From the NCBI GenBank assembly GCA_023398165.1, contig JAEWSQ010000007.1, forward strand, positions 62,001 to 126,000: a DNA stretch of 64,000 nucleotides, read 5' to 3'. This document shows positions 43,387 through 52,537 of this stretch, piece after piece (position 1 is the first letter of the stretch; the number at the start of each line of letters is the position of its first letter). The notes below the pieces were generated by a model that saw only the letters and a program-made list of their open reading frames with translations, searched no databases and was not told the DNA's origin. The stretch comes from Spirochaetota bacterium (GTDB lineage Bacteria > Spirochaetota > Spirochaetia > Treponematales > Treponemataceae). Made by a program: the position numbers and the translations under genes.

Positions 43387-44097
43387 TTAAAGCCGCTCCT
43401 GCTCTGGTTTATTATCAGTATTGGAAGAAGCTTCCCCTGTTTTTTGATCTGCAGCATCTGTTTTTTCTTCTTCATCCACAACAGTACCGCGTACTTTACC
43501 GTCAAGCGTTATTTCTTCAGTATCTATGTTAAGAAGAATTTCCTGAGCCCTGAAAATATCTTCCTTCCTCACAATCTTTGGATTTCCCGACAACGTTACA
43601 AGCTGGTTATCCTTATTGTACACGGCAATTGAGCTTGTACAGACGCTGTCCTTGCTTTTCAGTTCAACCTGAACCTGCATAACTGCAATTTCAGTATTCT
43701 GGTTGTATTCAATAATCTGGGCTTTTGCCTTTACTTCATTGTCAATGTCGTCGAGGAAAACATCTCCTTCGAGTACGGCAATTTTTGTTTCCCGGTCAAA
43801 TTTCAGCGTCTGACAGGTAAAATCAAAGTTGGAACTCAAGTTTTTGCCTTTGATTGAACCTCTGGCAGTTATATAGCGGAAATCTTTTCCCGTCATTTCA
43901 ATTTCATCGGCGGAAATTTCCATATCATCGGTTTTAACATAGGCATTTCCGCTTAATACTGTGTATTCATTTTTTTCGCTGGTGTTTCCCTTCATCGTAT
44001 CGGCTTTGAATGTGATAGTTTCGGAGAAAATAAACCAGTGTGCTGCACAAAGATACGCGAGAACTATACTGATTTTTCTGATATTTGCTTTATTCAT
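43387..44097 (-). CDS. LptA/OstA-like periplasmic lipid-transport protein
   Basis: 236 residues. Signal peptide (to about FIFSETI), then an OstA/LptA jellyroll: FKADTMKGNTSEKNEYTVLSGN, DDMEISADEIEMTG, DFTCQTLKFDRETKIAVLEG and IVRKEDIFRAQEILLNI. The tail is acidic and low-complexity. LptA bridges the periplasm between LptC and the outer membrane. The length (about twice E. coli LptA without the tail) fits spirochaetal versions. It overlaps the lptC-like gene by 8 bases. Confidence 0.82.
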   Translation of the reverse strand: MNKANIRKISIVLAYLCAAHWFIFSETITFKADTMKGNTSEKNEYTVLSGNAYVKTDDMEISADEIEMTGKDFRYITARGSIKGKNLSSNFDFTCQTLKFDRETKIAVLEGDVFLDDIDNEVKAKAQIIEYNQNTEIAVMQVQVELKSKDSVCTSSIAVYNKDNQLVTLSGNPKIVRKEDIFRAQEILLNIDTEEITLDGKVRGTVVDEEEKTDAADQKTGEASSNTDNKPEQERL

Positions 44098-44683
44098 CGC
44101 TTCCTGTTTCTATGCTTCCGGATATTCCCTGCGAAATTGAGTATGTTCTGGTTACTCCGCTTGCTGCAAGGCCAAACCCTGTCATAGTTAATGAATTTTC
44201 CGTTTCCTTTTCAGGATGTGCATACTCCGCCTTCCGGTTTTTCAGCCCGTTAATTATTGTCACCGGCTCATCTTTTCCGTTTGTAAGCTGCTCTGTCTTA
44301 TTATTCCACCTCAGTGTTGTGCTTTCAATGCGCAGATCCTGTTCGTATGAAGTAACACTGACATTATTGCTTAAAATATACAGATCATTGTCATTATCAG
44401 CAGAAAGCAGACCGCACTGTCCTTCAATATCAATTTTGCCTTCATCATTATATACTCTGAAATTCACATCCTGAGCAAACACTGCATCAATAGTACGGTA
44501 CTGTTCCATCTTTGAAGCCTGTATTTCGCTGTCCACCTTTCCTTCTTCTATTGACAGCATCCGTACATTGGAAAAAATAAACTCCGGTGCCGCCGATTCA
44601 TCATCGCTTCTTGTCCCGTAATCGAGAGAACAGCCTGAGAAGATGATAGTTACGAAGACCGCAAAATAAAGACTTTTTTTCAT
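44090..44683 (-). CDS. LptC-like lipoprotein
   Basis: 197 residues. Lipobox IIFSGCS replaces the usual N-terminal membrane helix. The middle (FIFSNVRMLSIEEGKVDSEIQ, DAVFAQDVNFRVYNDEGKIDI, DNDLYILSNNVSVTSYEQDLRI) is the LptC beta-jellyroll, which passes lipid to LptA. Its ATG overlaps the pyrG stop (TAATG) and its end overlaps lptA, so all four genes are likely co-translated. A lipid-anchored LptC, rather than a helix-anchored one, is known for spirochaetes but is still unusual. Confidence 0.75.
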   Translation of the reverse strand: MKKSLYFAVFVTIIFSGCSLDYGTRSDDESAAPEFIFSNVRMLSIEEGKVDSEIQASKMEQYRTIDAVFAQDVNFRVYNDEGKIDIEGQCGLLSADNDNDLYILSNNVSVTSYEQDLRIESTTLRWNNKTEQLTNGKDEPVTIINGLKNRKAEYAHPEKETENSLTMTGFGLAASGVTRTYSISQGISGSIETGSDE

Positions 44684-46281
44684 TACTTCTTAAGGGCGCT
44701 TTTTAAAAATGCAGTAAAAAGAGGGTGCGGTTTTGTGGGCTTTGATACAAACTCAGGGTGATACTGCACCCCGATTCCCCACGGGTGGTCTTTCCACTCA
44801 AAAGCTTCAGTTTGGTCGTCTTCTAGAGTGTTTGCGCATATGATGAGACCCTGTTTTTCAAGCTCGTCTGCATATTTTTTATCAAAGGCATATTTTGAAC
44901 GGTGCCGTTCCTCAACTGTCTGCTGCTTGTATACCGATTCAAGTTTGGTTCCCTTTTTTACTTTTACAGACATGCTTCCCAGTCTCATAACTCCTGCCGC
45001 AGCATACCCTGCCTGTTCTTCAGGCAGACTGATAACCGGATAGCTTGTTTTTTGTATAAATTCAGTGGAATCCGCATCTTCCCGTTTTAAAAGAGAACGG
45101 GCGGTTTCGATTGCCATAATCTGCATACCAAGATCAATGCCGAGATAGGGTACTTTATTCTCGCGTGCATATTTAACAGAGGCAAGAAGTCCCAAAAAGC
45201 CGCGCTGTCCGTAATTTCCCGGAACCATTATTGCATCCACATCTTTAAAAAACGATGAAGGATTGCTTGAACTTTCGATTGTTTCAGCATCTATTTTCTT
45301 AATTATGAGCTGTGCATTGCAGCCGGTAACTGCCGCATGGAACAATGACTCGCGTACCGATTTATAGCAGTCATCGAGGTAGTTCTTTTGCCCGAGCATG
45401 CCGACGGTAATTGATGTTTTCGGATTATTAAGCCTTTTTAGAAAGTTAGTCCATGAGCTTATATCAGTTTTCCGGTCCGAAAGGCCGAGTTTTTCCATGA
45501 CTTTTGCATCCAGCCCCTGCTCGTGAAAGAGAACAGGAAGTTCATAAATGGTTTTTTCAACATCGATGGAAGTGAAAACGCAGTCCTGTCCGACATTGCA
45601 GAAGAGGGCTATTTTTTTACGAAGATCTCCATCAAGGGCAACCTCGCTGCGGCATAGAAGAATATCCGGCTGGATTCCTATTTCCTGCATATTTTTAACA
45701 GAATGCTGGGTCGGTTTTGTCTTGAGTTCTCCGCCGGAGACCATGGGAACAAGCGTTAAGTGAATGGATAGGGCATTTGTGCGGCCCATTTCGCGGATTA
45801 ACTGGCGGGATGCCTCCAAAAAGGGTATGGATTCTATGTCTCCAACAGTTCCGCCGATTTCAACGATAACAACATCGGCATTGGATTTTGCGCCGACATT
45901 TAATATACGGCGCTTTATTTCATCGGTAATATGAGGAATTACCTGAACAGTTCTGCCGTTATAGCGGCCGGCCCGTTCATTTTTAATAACCTCTTCATAA
46001 ATTTTTCCGGTTGTTACAGAGTTAGCCTGCGAAAGCGATACATTAGTGAAACGGGAATAATTTCCAAGATCGAGGTCGGTCTCTGTTCCGTCATCGGTAA
46101 CATACACTTCTCCATGCTGATACGGGCTCATGTTTCCCGCATCCACATTGATATAAGGATCGCATTTCATCATTGCAACCGATAAACCGCTGCACTCTAA
46201 AAGACTTCCCAGTGAAGAAGCGGCGACGCCCTTGCCCAAACTCGAGCATACTCCGCCCGATACAATAATATACTTGCTCAT
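44683..46281 (-). CDS. pyrG: CTP synthase
   Basis: 532 residues. The synthetase domain begins KYIIVSGGVCSSLGKGVAASSL, with the metal-binding PYINVDAGNMSPYQHGEVYV segment. The glutaminase part has GIDLGMQIMAIETARSLL, where the usual catalytic Cys context is GLCLGMQ; here the position appears as Asp (GIDLGMQ), a point to check. The His-Glu pair near the end is present (QYHPEFVSKP). It converts UTP to CTP. First gene of the pyrG-lptC-lptA-lptB cluster. Confidence 0.93.
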   Translation of the reverse strand: MSKYIIVSGGVCSSLGKGVAASSLGSLLECSGLSVAMMKCDPYINVDAGNMSPYQHGEVYVTDDGTETDLDLGNYSRFTNVSLSQANSVTTGKIYEEVIKNERAGRYNGRTVQVIPHITDEIKRRILNVGAKSNADVVIVEIGGTVGDIESIPFLEASRQLIREMGRTNALSIHLTLVPMVSGGELKTKPTQHSVKNMQEIGIQPDILLCRSEVALDGDLRKKIALFCNVGQDCVFTSIDVEKTIYELPVLFHEQGLDAKVMEKLGLSDRKTDISSWTNFLKRLNNPKTSITVGMLGQKNYLDDCYKSVRESLFHAAVTGCNAQLIIKKIDAETIESSSNPSSFFKDVDAIMVPGNYGQRGFLGLLASVKYARENKVPYLGIDLGMQIMAIETARSLLKREDADSTEFIQKTSYPVISLPEEQAGYAAAGVMRLGSMSVKVKKGTKLESVYKQQTVEERHRSKYAFDKKYADELEKQGLIICANTLEDDQTEAFEWKDHPWGIGVQYHPEFVSKPTKPHPLFTAFLKSALKK

Positions 46282-46368
46282 TCGCTGATTTTCCCATCTA
46301 GTGTGATTTTTGTCAACACTGATAACATTATCATTTACTTTTTTTTATTCGTATTGTACAATTAATTT

Positions 46369-47187
46369 ATGCCTGATTTACTTACTGATGCAGACTTTGA
46401 TTTGTTTAGGAAAGTCATTTATGATGAAAGCGGCATAACTTTTTCATCCTCAAACCGGTCAATACTGGACAGCAGGTTAAAAGAGCGTTTGCGGGATAAA
46501 CAATTACCGTCTGTTACAGACTATTATAAACTCATCATGTCCGACAAGGAAGAAATGAAGACCATGCTCGATGCGGTTACGACCAATCTGACGCGGTTTT
46601 TCAGAAATCAGCCTCATTTCGATGCTTTTATTAATTATGTAGTTCCTCATGTAATTGAACACAAAAAAATAAAGAACGATACAAAATTGAGAATTTGGAG
46701 TGCCGGCTGTTCAACGGGCGAGGAACCGTATACAATCGCTATGATCTTAAAAGAAATTCTTCATCCTCCCTATTCATTTGAAATTGTAGCATCGGACATA
46801 TCATTAAAATCGCTTATGGTGGGTAAACAGGGTTTTTATTCCGAAGCGCGAATCACCGGTATTCCGGATAATTATCTTTCAAAATACTTTACCAAGGTAA
46901 CAGATGGGTATCAGATAAAAGAAGATTTGATGAAGACTGTCCGTTTCGACTACCATAATTTAAAAAATGATTCCGGCTTACGCAATCTTGATGTAATTTT
47001 TTGCCGTAATGTTCTTATTTATTTTGATGAAGCTGCTCAATCTGCAACTGTTAACCGTTTTTATGATTCTCTTGCTCCAAAAGCGTATCTTTTTATCGGT
47101 CACTCAGAATCTTTGTTCGGTATGAATACTAAATTTGAGTTTTTGAAAACTGAATGGGCCTGTCTGTATCAAAAAAATACTCAGTAA
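46369..47187 (+). CDS. cheR: Chemotaxis protein methyltransferase
   Basis: 272 residues. The N-terminal helical part (RKVIYDESGITFSSSNRSIL) and the SAM domain (LRIWSAGCSTGEEPYTIAM, NLDVIFCRNVLIYFDE, YLFIGHSESL) are canonical for CheR, which methylates glutamates of MCPs. No ribosome site is visible before the ATG. cheB follows 12 bases later, but no cheA, cheW or cheY is in the window. Confidence 0.95.
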   Translation: MPDLLTDADFDLFRKVIYDESGITFSSSNRSILDSRLKERLRDKQLPSVTDYYKLIMSDKEEMKTMLDAVTTNLTRFFRNQPHFDAFINYVVPHVIEHKKIKNDTKLRIWSAGCSTGEEPYTIAMILKEILHPPYSFEIVASDISLKSLMVGKQGFYSEARITGIPDNYLSKYFTKVTDGYQIKEDLMKTVRFDYHNLKNDSGLRNLDVIFCRNVLIYFDEAAQSATVNRFYDSLAPKAYLFIGHSESLFGMNTKFEFLKTEWACLYQKNTQ

Positions 47188-47199
47188 GAGGGTTATATA

Positions 47200-48324
47200 A
47201 TGGATGCTGTTTCTGTACTTATTGTTGATGACTCTGCCCTCATGCGGAACCTGATAGGCCGGATTATTGAAAGTACCCCCGGACTCTCTGTCGGCGGGAA
47301 GGCGATGAACGGCTCATTTGCAATAGAGAAAATCCCTCTTGTTAAGCCCGATGTTATAGTTCTCGACATTGAAATGCCTGTCATGAACGGCGTTGAATTT
47401 TTAAAGGAATGTAAAAAACGGGGAATAGATATTCCTGTTATAATTCTTTCAAGTATTGCCCGTGAAGGCGCCGCTGTTACGATGGAGTGTTTGTCTCTCG
47501 GTGCAAGCGATTTTATTACAAAGCCGTCGGGTTCTGATTCCGCAGATATTTCCAGGATAGCCCGCCGCCTTGCAGAACTTTTGCTGCTGTTCGGCGGTCA
47601 GTATGCAAAAACGCATCAAAAAAAAGTGGAATTACGGGATCCCGTTTTTCCTCTTGTGCCTCTTTCTTCTGTTCCCCCTCCCGTCCGCGCAGCGCTTACG
47701 GTTAAAAAATCTGCAGGTCCTGTTGCCCCGCTGCGCGAAGGCGGCAGAATTGAAATAATTGCAATCGGTATATCCACAGGCGGGCCTAATGCATTACGGG
47801 AAGTTTTTTCGAAAATTGATCCGGATGTTACCCAGCCTATTGTTGTAGTTCAGCACATGCCGGCCGGTTTTACCGAGGAATTTGCAAAAAGTCTTGATAC
47901 CATTTGTCCTCTGGAAGTGAAAGAGGCAAAAGAAGGCGATCTTTTAAAAAACGGACGTATTCTTATTGCTCCGGGAAATAAACATATGACTGTGGAACAA
48001 AGAACGCTTGCCTCTGTCGTGCATCTTTCTGATGCAGAACAGTGCAACGGGCATAGACCTTCTGTCGATGTGCTTTTTGAATCGGTCGCAAAGCAGTATC
48101 AGAACAGAGCTTTGGGTATTATAATGACGGGAATGGGAAAGGACGGAGCCGTACAGCTTGCCGAGATGAGAAAACAGGGTGCGTATACACTTGGTCAGGA
48201 TGAAGAAAGTTCAATAGTGTATGGAATGCCGAAGGTGGCGTATGAATACGGCGGGGTACAGAAACAAGTTCCCTTATCGGCCATGGCGGCTGAAATCAGC
48301 GCTCTGGCTAAGATGCACATATAA
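47200..48324 (+). CDS. cheB: Chemotaxis response regulator protein-glutamate methylesterase
   Basis: 374 residues. The N-terminal receiver has the acidic pair (LIVDDS) and phospho-Asp (VIVLDIEMPVMNG), and the Lys in FITKPSG. The C-terminal esterase has the catalytic Ser (GISTGGPNALREV), His (VQHMPAGFTEEF) and Asp (TGMGKDGA). The linker is about 40 residues. It removes MCP methyl groups when phosphorylated by CheA. Confidence 0.95.
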   Translation: MDAVSVLIVDDSALMRNLIGRIIESTPGLSVGGKAMNGSFAIEKIPLVKPDVIVLDIEMPVMNGVEFLKECKKRGIDIPVIILSSIAREGAAVTMECLSLGASDFITKPSGSDSADISRIARRLAELLLLFGGQYAKTHQKKVELRDPVFPLVPLSSVPPPVRAALTVKKSAGPVAPLREGGRIEIIAIGISTGGPNALREVFSKIDPDVTQPIVVVQHMPAGFTEEFAKSLDTICPLEVKEAKEGDLLKNGRILIAPGNKHMTVEQRTLASVVHLSDAEQCNGHRPSVDVLFESVAKQYQNRALGIIMTGMGKDGAVQLAEMRKQGAYTLGQDEESSIVYGMPKVAYEYGGVQKQVPLSAMAAEISALAKMHI

Positions 48325-48332
48325 AACGATTT

Positions 48333-48752
48333 TTAATTTTCAACAATTTCTGCGATTTCGCTTTGACCTTCTATGGGTGAAACCTTTCCGAAAACAATAA
48401 CGATCGTACCTGCTATTACCAGTCCTGAGAGAACTCCCGCGGCCTTAACACCTTCTGTCGGTGAGAACCCGAGAAACCCTGCAATAATGCCGGCAATAAA
48501 GTAGCCTGCTATTGCAGAAAGTATGGGAAACCCCAATGATAGAACCGCCTGCAGCGCCTGATGTTTGAGCTTGGCTGTAACACGTACGACACAGCCGATG
48601 GTTACAGGCAGACCGAGGGGGTTAGTGACTGTAAAGGGTTCTCCCCTCTTGGAACAGGATCCGTTTTCGCATCCTATACAGGCGTCCGTAATGATCGGCA
48701 CGACAAGTATTTTTTTTTCGGAAATAGAAACAATGCTTGCTTTTTCACGCAT
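48333..48752 (-). CDS. RseC/SoxR-reducing-system-like membrane protein
   Basis: 139 residues. An N-terminal Cys cluster (ACIGCENGSCSKRG) is followed by VTIGCVVRVTAKL, then two hydrophobic segments (about 70-93 and 104-125), as in RseC of SoxR-reducing and Rnf systems. Such proteins take part in electron-transfer tuning at the membrane. It overlaps the upstream TPR gene by 8 bases. No rnf genes are in this window. Confidence 0.78.
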   Translation of the reverse strand: MREKASIVSISEKKILVVPIITDACIGCENGSCSKRGEPFTVTNPLGLPVTIGCVVRVTAKLKHQALQAVLSLGFPILSAIAGYFIAGIIAGFLGFSPTEGVKAAGVLSGLVIAGTIVIVFGKVSPIEGQSEIAEIVEN

Positions 48753-49281
48753 AATACGCTCCAGGGGCTGTCAATTTTTTTAGACGTTCATTACATTCCA
48801 GCGAACCCTTTGTATTCCCTAATTCGGTATAAGTATCGCGGAGATTATATAATGCATCATAATAGTGAGGATATATGGTGACTGCACGTTCAAACGAAGT
48901 GCAGGCTTCCTGGTAATCGCTCTTTGAAAAGTGCAATACTCCTATGGTATTCCATATATGTGCATTATTAGGATTAATCTCCAGCGTATCAAGGCAGGTA
49001 TCGAGAGCAAGTTCGGTCTGACCGAGTGAAAAATAAATGAGGGCAAGGGTTTCCAGAACTTCCTCATCTTCCGGATTTATGGAGTTTGCCTGGAGAAGAG
49101 CCTGTTTTGCCCCTTCCAAGTCTCCGGCATCCCGGTACGTTACACCCATGTTAAACCATAGGAGATAATTCTCCTTCTCTATGGCAATAGCTCTTTTAAA
49201 GCATGCTATTGCTTCAGGATAATCCCCTTGGGAGGCGAGTTCTATTGCTTGTGTGTTCAAGGTTTCCGGATTTTCCTGCAT
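48745..49281 (-). CDS. TPR-repeat protein
   Basis: 178 residues without a signal peptide. It contains about five tetratricopeptide repeats (ALELASQGDYPEAIACFKRAI-type units; NYLLWFNMGVTYRDAGDLEGA, NPNNAHIWNTIGVLHFSKSD, YPHYYDALYNLRDTYTELG). TPR proteins mediate protein contacts; the partner is unknown. It overlaps the RseC-like gene, so the two are co-expressed. Confidence 0.85.
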   Translation of the reverse strand: MQENPETLNTQAIELASQGDYPEAIACFKRAIAIEKENYLLWFNMGVTYRDAGDLEGAKQALLQANSINPEDEEVLETLALIYFSLGQTELALDTCLDTLEINPNNAHIWNTIGVLHFSKSDYQEACTSFERAVTIYPHYYDALYNLRDTYTELGNTKGSLECNERLKKLTAPGAYYA

Positions 49282-49374
49282 ACTATTCTCCGTTAGCCAG
49301 TGTAAGTCATTTAGTTAAAAAACTCAAGTCAATAACGGTTACATTTCTGAGCGCCATTATAAGGATGCAGAGAG

Positions 49375-50433
49375 TTACATATTTTCGAAGAGGCGGTAGA
49401 TGTCGAGAGCTGCTTCGCTTTTGTTATATTTCTCAAGAATTTTTATACATGAACCGGTAATAAGCTTTTTACCCAGCTGCTGAGCTTCCTCGAGCGCATC
49501 TGATTTTTCAATAACTGCTATGCATTCTTCTATTGCGCCTGAAGAAGATCCTTCTTTTCCGGCGCGCTTAAAGCAATCCATTATTATGGAAAAATCTTCG
49601 GGTTTTTTTTCAAGGTGCAGCAGAATTGGAAGACTTTTTTTGCCCTCAATAATATCATCTCCCCGTTTTTTACCTTTGTTTCCGCTTGTCAAATTGATAT
49701 AATCGTCGAGAATTTGAAATCCGGCGCCGATATCGGAAGCGATTGAGCCCATTATCCGGGCTTCCTCCATGGAACCTCCGCCGCATATAATTCCTGCCAT
49801 TGCCGATAAGCGGGCAAGTGTTCCGGTTTTCATAGTAACCATAGCAGTATACTCATCCGGTTGAGGAATGATGGTGCTGCTAGTATGCCACAGAATATCC
49901 ATGGCCTGTCCCAGATGAAGAGTTCTAAGTTCCGAATGAAGTATTTTATAGAGTACAAGATGCATTGCTTCAGAACGGGGATCTGAATCATGTTCAAAGG
50001 CTGCATCCAGACAGGCGGAAGAGGCAAAATACAACCATGAACCTGCATTAAGTGCAGTATCGAGTCCGTAGGCAATGTGGGCGGCCGGTTTACCCCGTCT
50101 CATATCGGATGAGTCTTCAATGTCGTCATGAATGAGACTTGCGGTGTGAACAAACTCAACAAGGGGAGTAAGCATATACGAACGTTCTATATCTTTTTCA
50201 TTATCTGATACGAGGGCGGTGCACAGTACAAGCAGGAGGGGGCGCCACCGTTTACCCCCTGAGCTGACAAGCGATCTGCATGGATCGGTAAGCTGATGTA
50301 TATGGCTGTCTTTGACCGCAGCGGAAAGATTTGAAAATATCAGGTTCTTCCAGGGGGAATCGTAAACACGTGGAAGAAAAGATTCTATAATGCCTTCTAT
50401 TTTAGTCAGCTTTGCAGTATAATCTGTTTGCAT
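49375..50433 (-). CDS. Polyprenyl synthetase
   Basis: 352 residues. Both aspartate-rich motifs are present: first (LIHDDIEDSSDMRRGKPAAH) and second (GFQILDDYINLTSG), as is the basic SSGGKRWRPLL segment. The family joins isopentenyl diphosphate units into farnesyl, geranylgeranyl or longer diphosphates; chain length cannot be told reliably from sequence alone. No other isoprenoid gene is adjacent. Divergent from rlmE. Confidence 0.88.
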   Translation of the reverse strand: MQTDYTAKLTKIEGIIESFLPRVYDSPWKNLIFSNLSAAVKDSHIHQLTDPCRSLVSSGGKRWRPLLLVLCTALVSDNEKDIERSYMLTPLVEFVHTASLIHDDIEDSSDMRRGKPAAHIAYGLDTALNAGSWLYFASSACLDAAFEHDSDPRSEAMHLVLYKILHSELRTLHLGQAMDILWHTSSTIIPQPDEYTAMVTMKTGTLARLSAMAGIICGGGSMEEARIMGSIASDIGAGFQILDDYINLTSGNKGKKRGDDIIEGKKSLPILLHLEKKPEDFSIIMDCFKRAGKEGSSSGAIEECIAVIEKSDALEEAQQLGKKLITGSCIKILEKYNKSEAALDIYRLFENM

Positions 50434-50484
50434 ATAAGCGAGTATACTTTAATAGTGATTATTTTGTAATAGGTGAAGGATAAT

Positions 50485-51084
50485 ATGGCAGCGAACAGTT
50501 ATGAAAAACCCGATTATTGGTCAAAGAAAGCTTTTTCTGAAGGGTATCCTGCGCGGTCTGTTTATAAATTAAAGGAAATTGATGAAAAGTTTGGAATGCT
50601 TAATAAAAATACGCGCATACTGGATCTTGGTGCTGCTCCGGGGAGCTGGACTGTGTTTGCGCTGAGGATGCTTGACGGAACCGGTCACGTTACATCCATA
50701 GATCTTAATCCGCTTGCAAAAGATGTAAAAGGAGATAATCTCACTTTTTTACAGGGAGATCTGTATGATGAAAGAGTTAGAGCTCATGCGCTTTCACTGG
50801 GGCCGTATAATTCTGTAATATGCGATGCTGCACCGGCAACAACAGGAAACAGGGTTATTGATACTGCCCGCTCTACGGGACTCGTTGAACTGGCAATTTT
50901 TTATGCTCAGGAAATGTTAAAGTCCGGAGGGAATTTTGTCGTTAAGATATTTCAGGGGGGCGATCAGCAGAATCTTCTTACTCAAATGAGGAAGATATTT
51001 AAAACGGCACGGGGATTCAAACCCGCAGCATGCAGAGCTGAATCGTTTGAAACATATTTGATTGGACTTGATAAAAGGGAATAG
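50485..51084 (+). CDS. rlmE: 23S rRNA (uridine 2'-O) methyltransferase
   Basis: 199 residues from the ATG at 50485 (GTG at 50473 is upstream but AAGGA lies between). SAM motif ILDLGAAPGSWTVFAL and the K-D-K-E tetrad (SVYKLKEI, VICDAAPATTG, NFVVKIFQGG, AESFETYLIG) fit RlmE/FtsJ, which makes Um2552 in 23S rRNA. Full length. Followed 2 bases later by the LysM/M23 gene. Confidence 0.92.
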   Translation: MAANSYEKPDYWSKKAFSEGYPARSVYKLKEIDEKFGMLNKNTRILDLGAAPGSWTVFALRMLDGTGHVTSIDLNPLAKDVKGDNLTFLQGDLYDERVRAHALSLGPYNSVICDAAPATTGNRVIDTARSTGLVELAIFYAQEMLKSGGNFVVKIFQGGDQQNLLTQMRKIFKTARGFKPAACRAESFETYLIGLDKRE

Positions 51085-51086
51085 AC

Positions 51087-52037
51087 ATGAATGTTTCGCA
51101 CTATTTTCGAACGTTATTTTTTATAGTACTCTTTGGTGTTCTATTCTTCTCATGCGTGAATAAGGAAGCAGGTCAGGGCGGTTACGAGTCCCCTTCAGGA
51201 AATTCCGTTACAAAAGAAGCGGCGGCAGCTGCAGGACTTTCGGGAATATCGAATGCGGTAAGCAATGCCGGTGAAGCACTGCCTGAACAAGATGCGGCGC
51301 CTGAACTTGAATATACGGTGTACAGGGTTAGGCAGGGAGATATGATCGGTATTCTTGCCGAACGTTTCGGCCTTACCCAGGATACTCTTATAAGCGTGAA
51401 TTCTATTAAGCAGACAAGACTTATTCAGATAGGGCAGTACTTGAAAATTCCGTCCATGCCGGGAATTTTGTATACCGTAAGAGGCGATGGAGAAACCCTT
51501 GATTCAATTGCGCGGAAGTACGAAGTTGATGCTGACAAATGTTCCTCTGTAAATAAAGTTTCTCTAACACAGCCGCTTTCTGCAGGAACATCTCTTTTTA
51601 TTCCTGATGCGGAATTGGACTGGGTAACAAGACAGGAAATAAACGGGGATTTATTTATAAAACCAATAAAGGCTTCTTTTTACTTTTCTTCGTATTTCGG
51701 CTGGCGCAATAGTCCTTTTACCGGGCAGCGCACATTTCATAACGGAATCGACATGGCCGCATCGAGAGGAACCTATATTTATCCGGCTCTGGCGGGAGTG
51801 GTAAGTACTGTATCGTACGATACCGTATACGGTAACTATGTGATTATTACACATCATTCAGGGTATAAAACGCTCTATGCACATATGAGTGAAGTATTGA
51901 CTGCAAAAGGAAGAAGTGTAAGTACAGATACCCGGATTGGAAGAGTGGGCAATACGGGAATGAGTACGGGGGAACATCTGCATTTCACCGTTTTTAAGAA
52001 CGGAACAGCGGTTAATCCTGTAAATTTGTGGCGTTGA
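51087..52037 (+). CDS. LysM/M23 peptidase lipoprotein (NlpD/EnvC-like)
   Basis: 316 residues. Lipobox LFFSC. Two LysM domains (about 75-120, YRVRQGDMIGILAERFGLTQ; and about 125-172, YTVRGDGETLDSIARKYEV), then an M23 domain with the zinc ligands: HNGIDMAA (HxxxD), and HLHF near the end. M23 enzymes cut peptidoglycan cross-links; LysM binds the glycan. The presence of all ligands suggests an active enzyme, not an NlpD-type activator. Confidence 0.9.
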   Translation: MNVSHYFRTLFFIVLFGVLFFSCVNKEAGQGGYESPSGNSVTKEAAAAAGLSGISNAVSNAGEALPEQDAAPELEYTVYRVRQGDMIGILAERFGLTQDTLISVNSIKQTRLIQIGQYLKIPSMPGILYTVRGDGETLDSIARKYEVDADKCSSVNKVSLTQPLSAGTSLFIPDAELDWVTRQEINGDLFIKPIKASFYFSSYFGWRNSPFTGQRTFHNGIDMAASRGTYIYPALAGVVSTVSYDTVYGNYVIITHHSGYKTLYAHMSEVLTAKGRSVSTDTRIGRVGNTGMSTGEHLHFTVFKNGTAVNPVNLWR

Positions 52038-52040
52038 TTT

Positions 52041-52505
52041 TTAGATGGATATTTGCAGGTTTTTAAGTTTTTTAATGAAAAAATCCATATTGCCTGCCAC
52101 AAAGAGCGCTAAGTATGCTGTTATTATCAGTGCAAATACAAGATATACGGAAAGAGCTATTTGAGAGTTTTGAGAATATGAGTTTATTCCGAAAAAAAGC
52201 ATTGCAAAAATCATTAAGAGCCCTGAAATAACCCACCGTTTGAGCGAAACCTTTTCAAATCCAGCATCCTTAACAGTGTAGCCTGGAATTACTGCTTTCA
52301 TAATCGATGTTATAGATTCATCATCCAGCGGTACGGTTATAGAAAGCGGCTGTGTACATGCCCTATCTGCCAGAGTTAAGAGGCGCACTTCTGTACGGCA
52401 TTTTTTGCACGTAAGAAGATGTGCTGTTATTTTGAACGGTACATGTTCATGTCTGTCAAGAAGAAGATAGCTGTTCATCACGTTTCCGCATTTTTCCGTA
52501 TTCAT
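52041..52505 (-). CDS. Probable zinc-finger anti-sigma factor
   Basis: 154 residues, with GTAGGAG before the ATG. The N-terminal HLLTCKKC is the HxxxCxxC anti-sigma zinc motif. Two hydrophobic segments (about 91-108 and 114-135) anchor it in the membrane. It sits just after the ECF-type sigma factor gene (33 bases away), the usual sigma/anti-sigma order. Confidence 0.72.
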   Translation of the reverse strand: MNTEKCGNVMNSYLLLDRHEHVPFKITAHLLTCKKCRTEVRLLTLADRACTQPLSITVPLDDESITSIMKAVIPGYTVKDAGFEKVSLKRWVISGLLMIFAMLFFGINSYSQNSQIALSVYLVFALIITAYLALFVAGNMDFFIKKLKNLQISI

Positions 52506-52537
52506 TAAAACTCCTACAAAAGCAGATTGCCCCTCAT

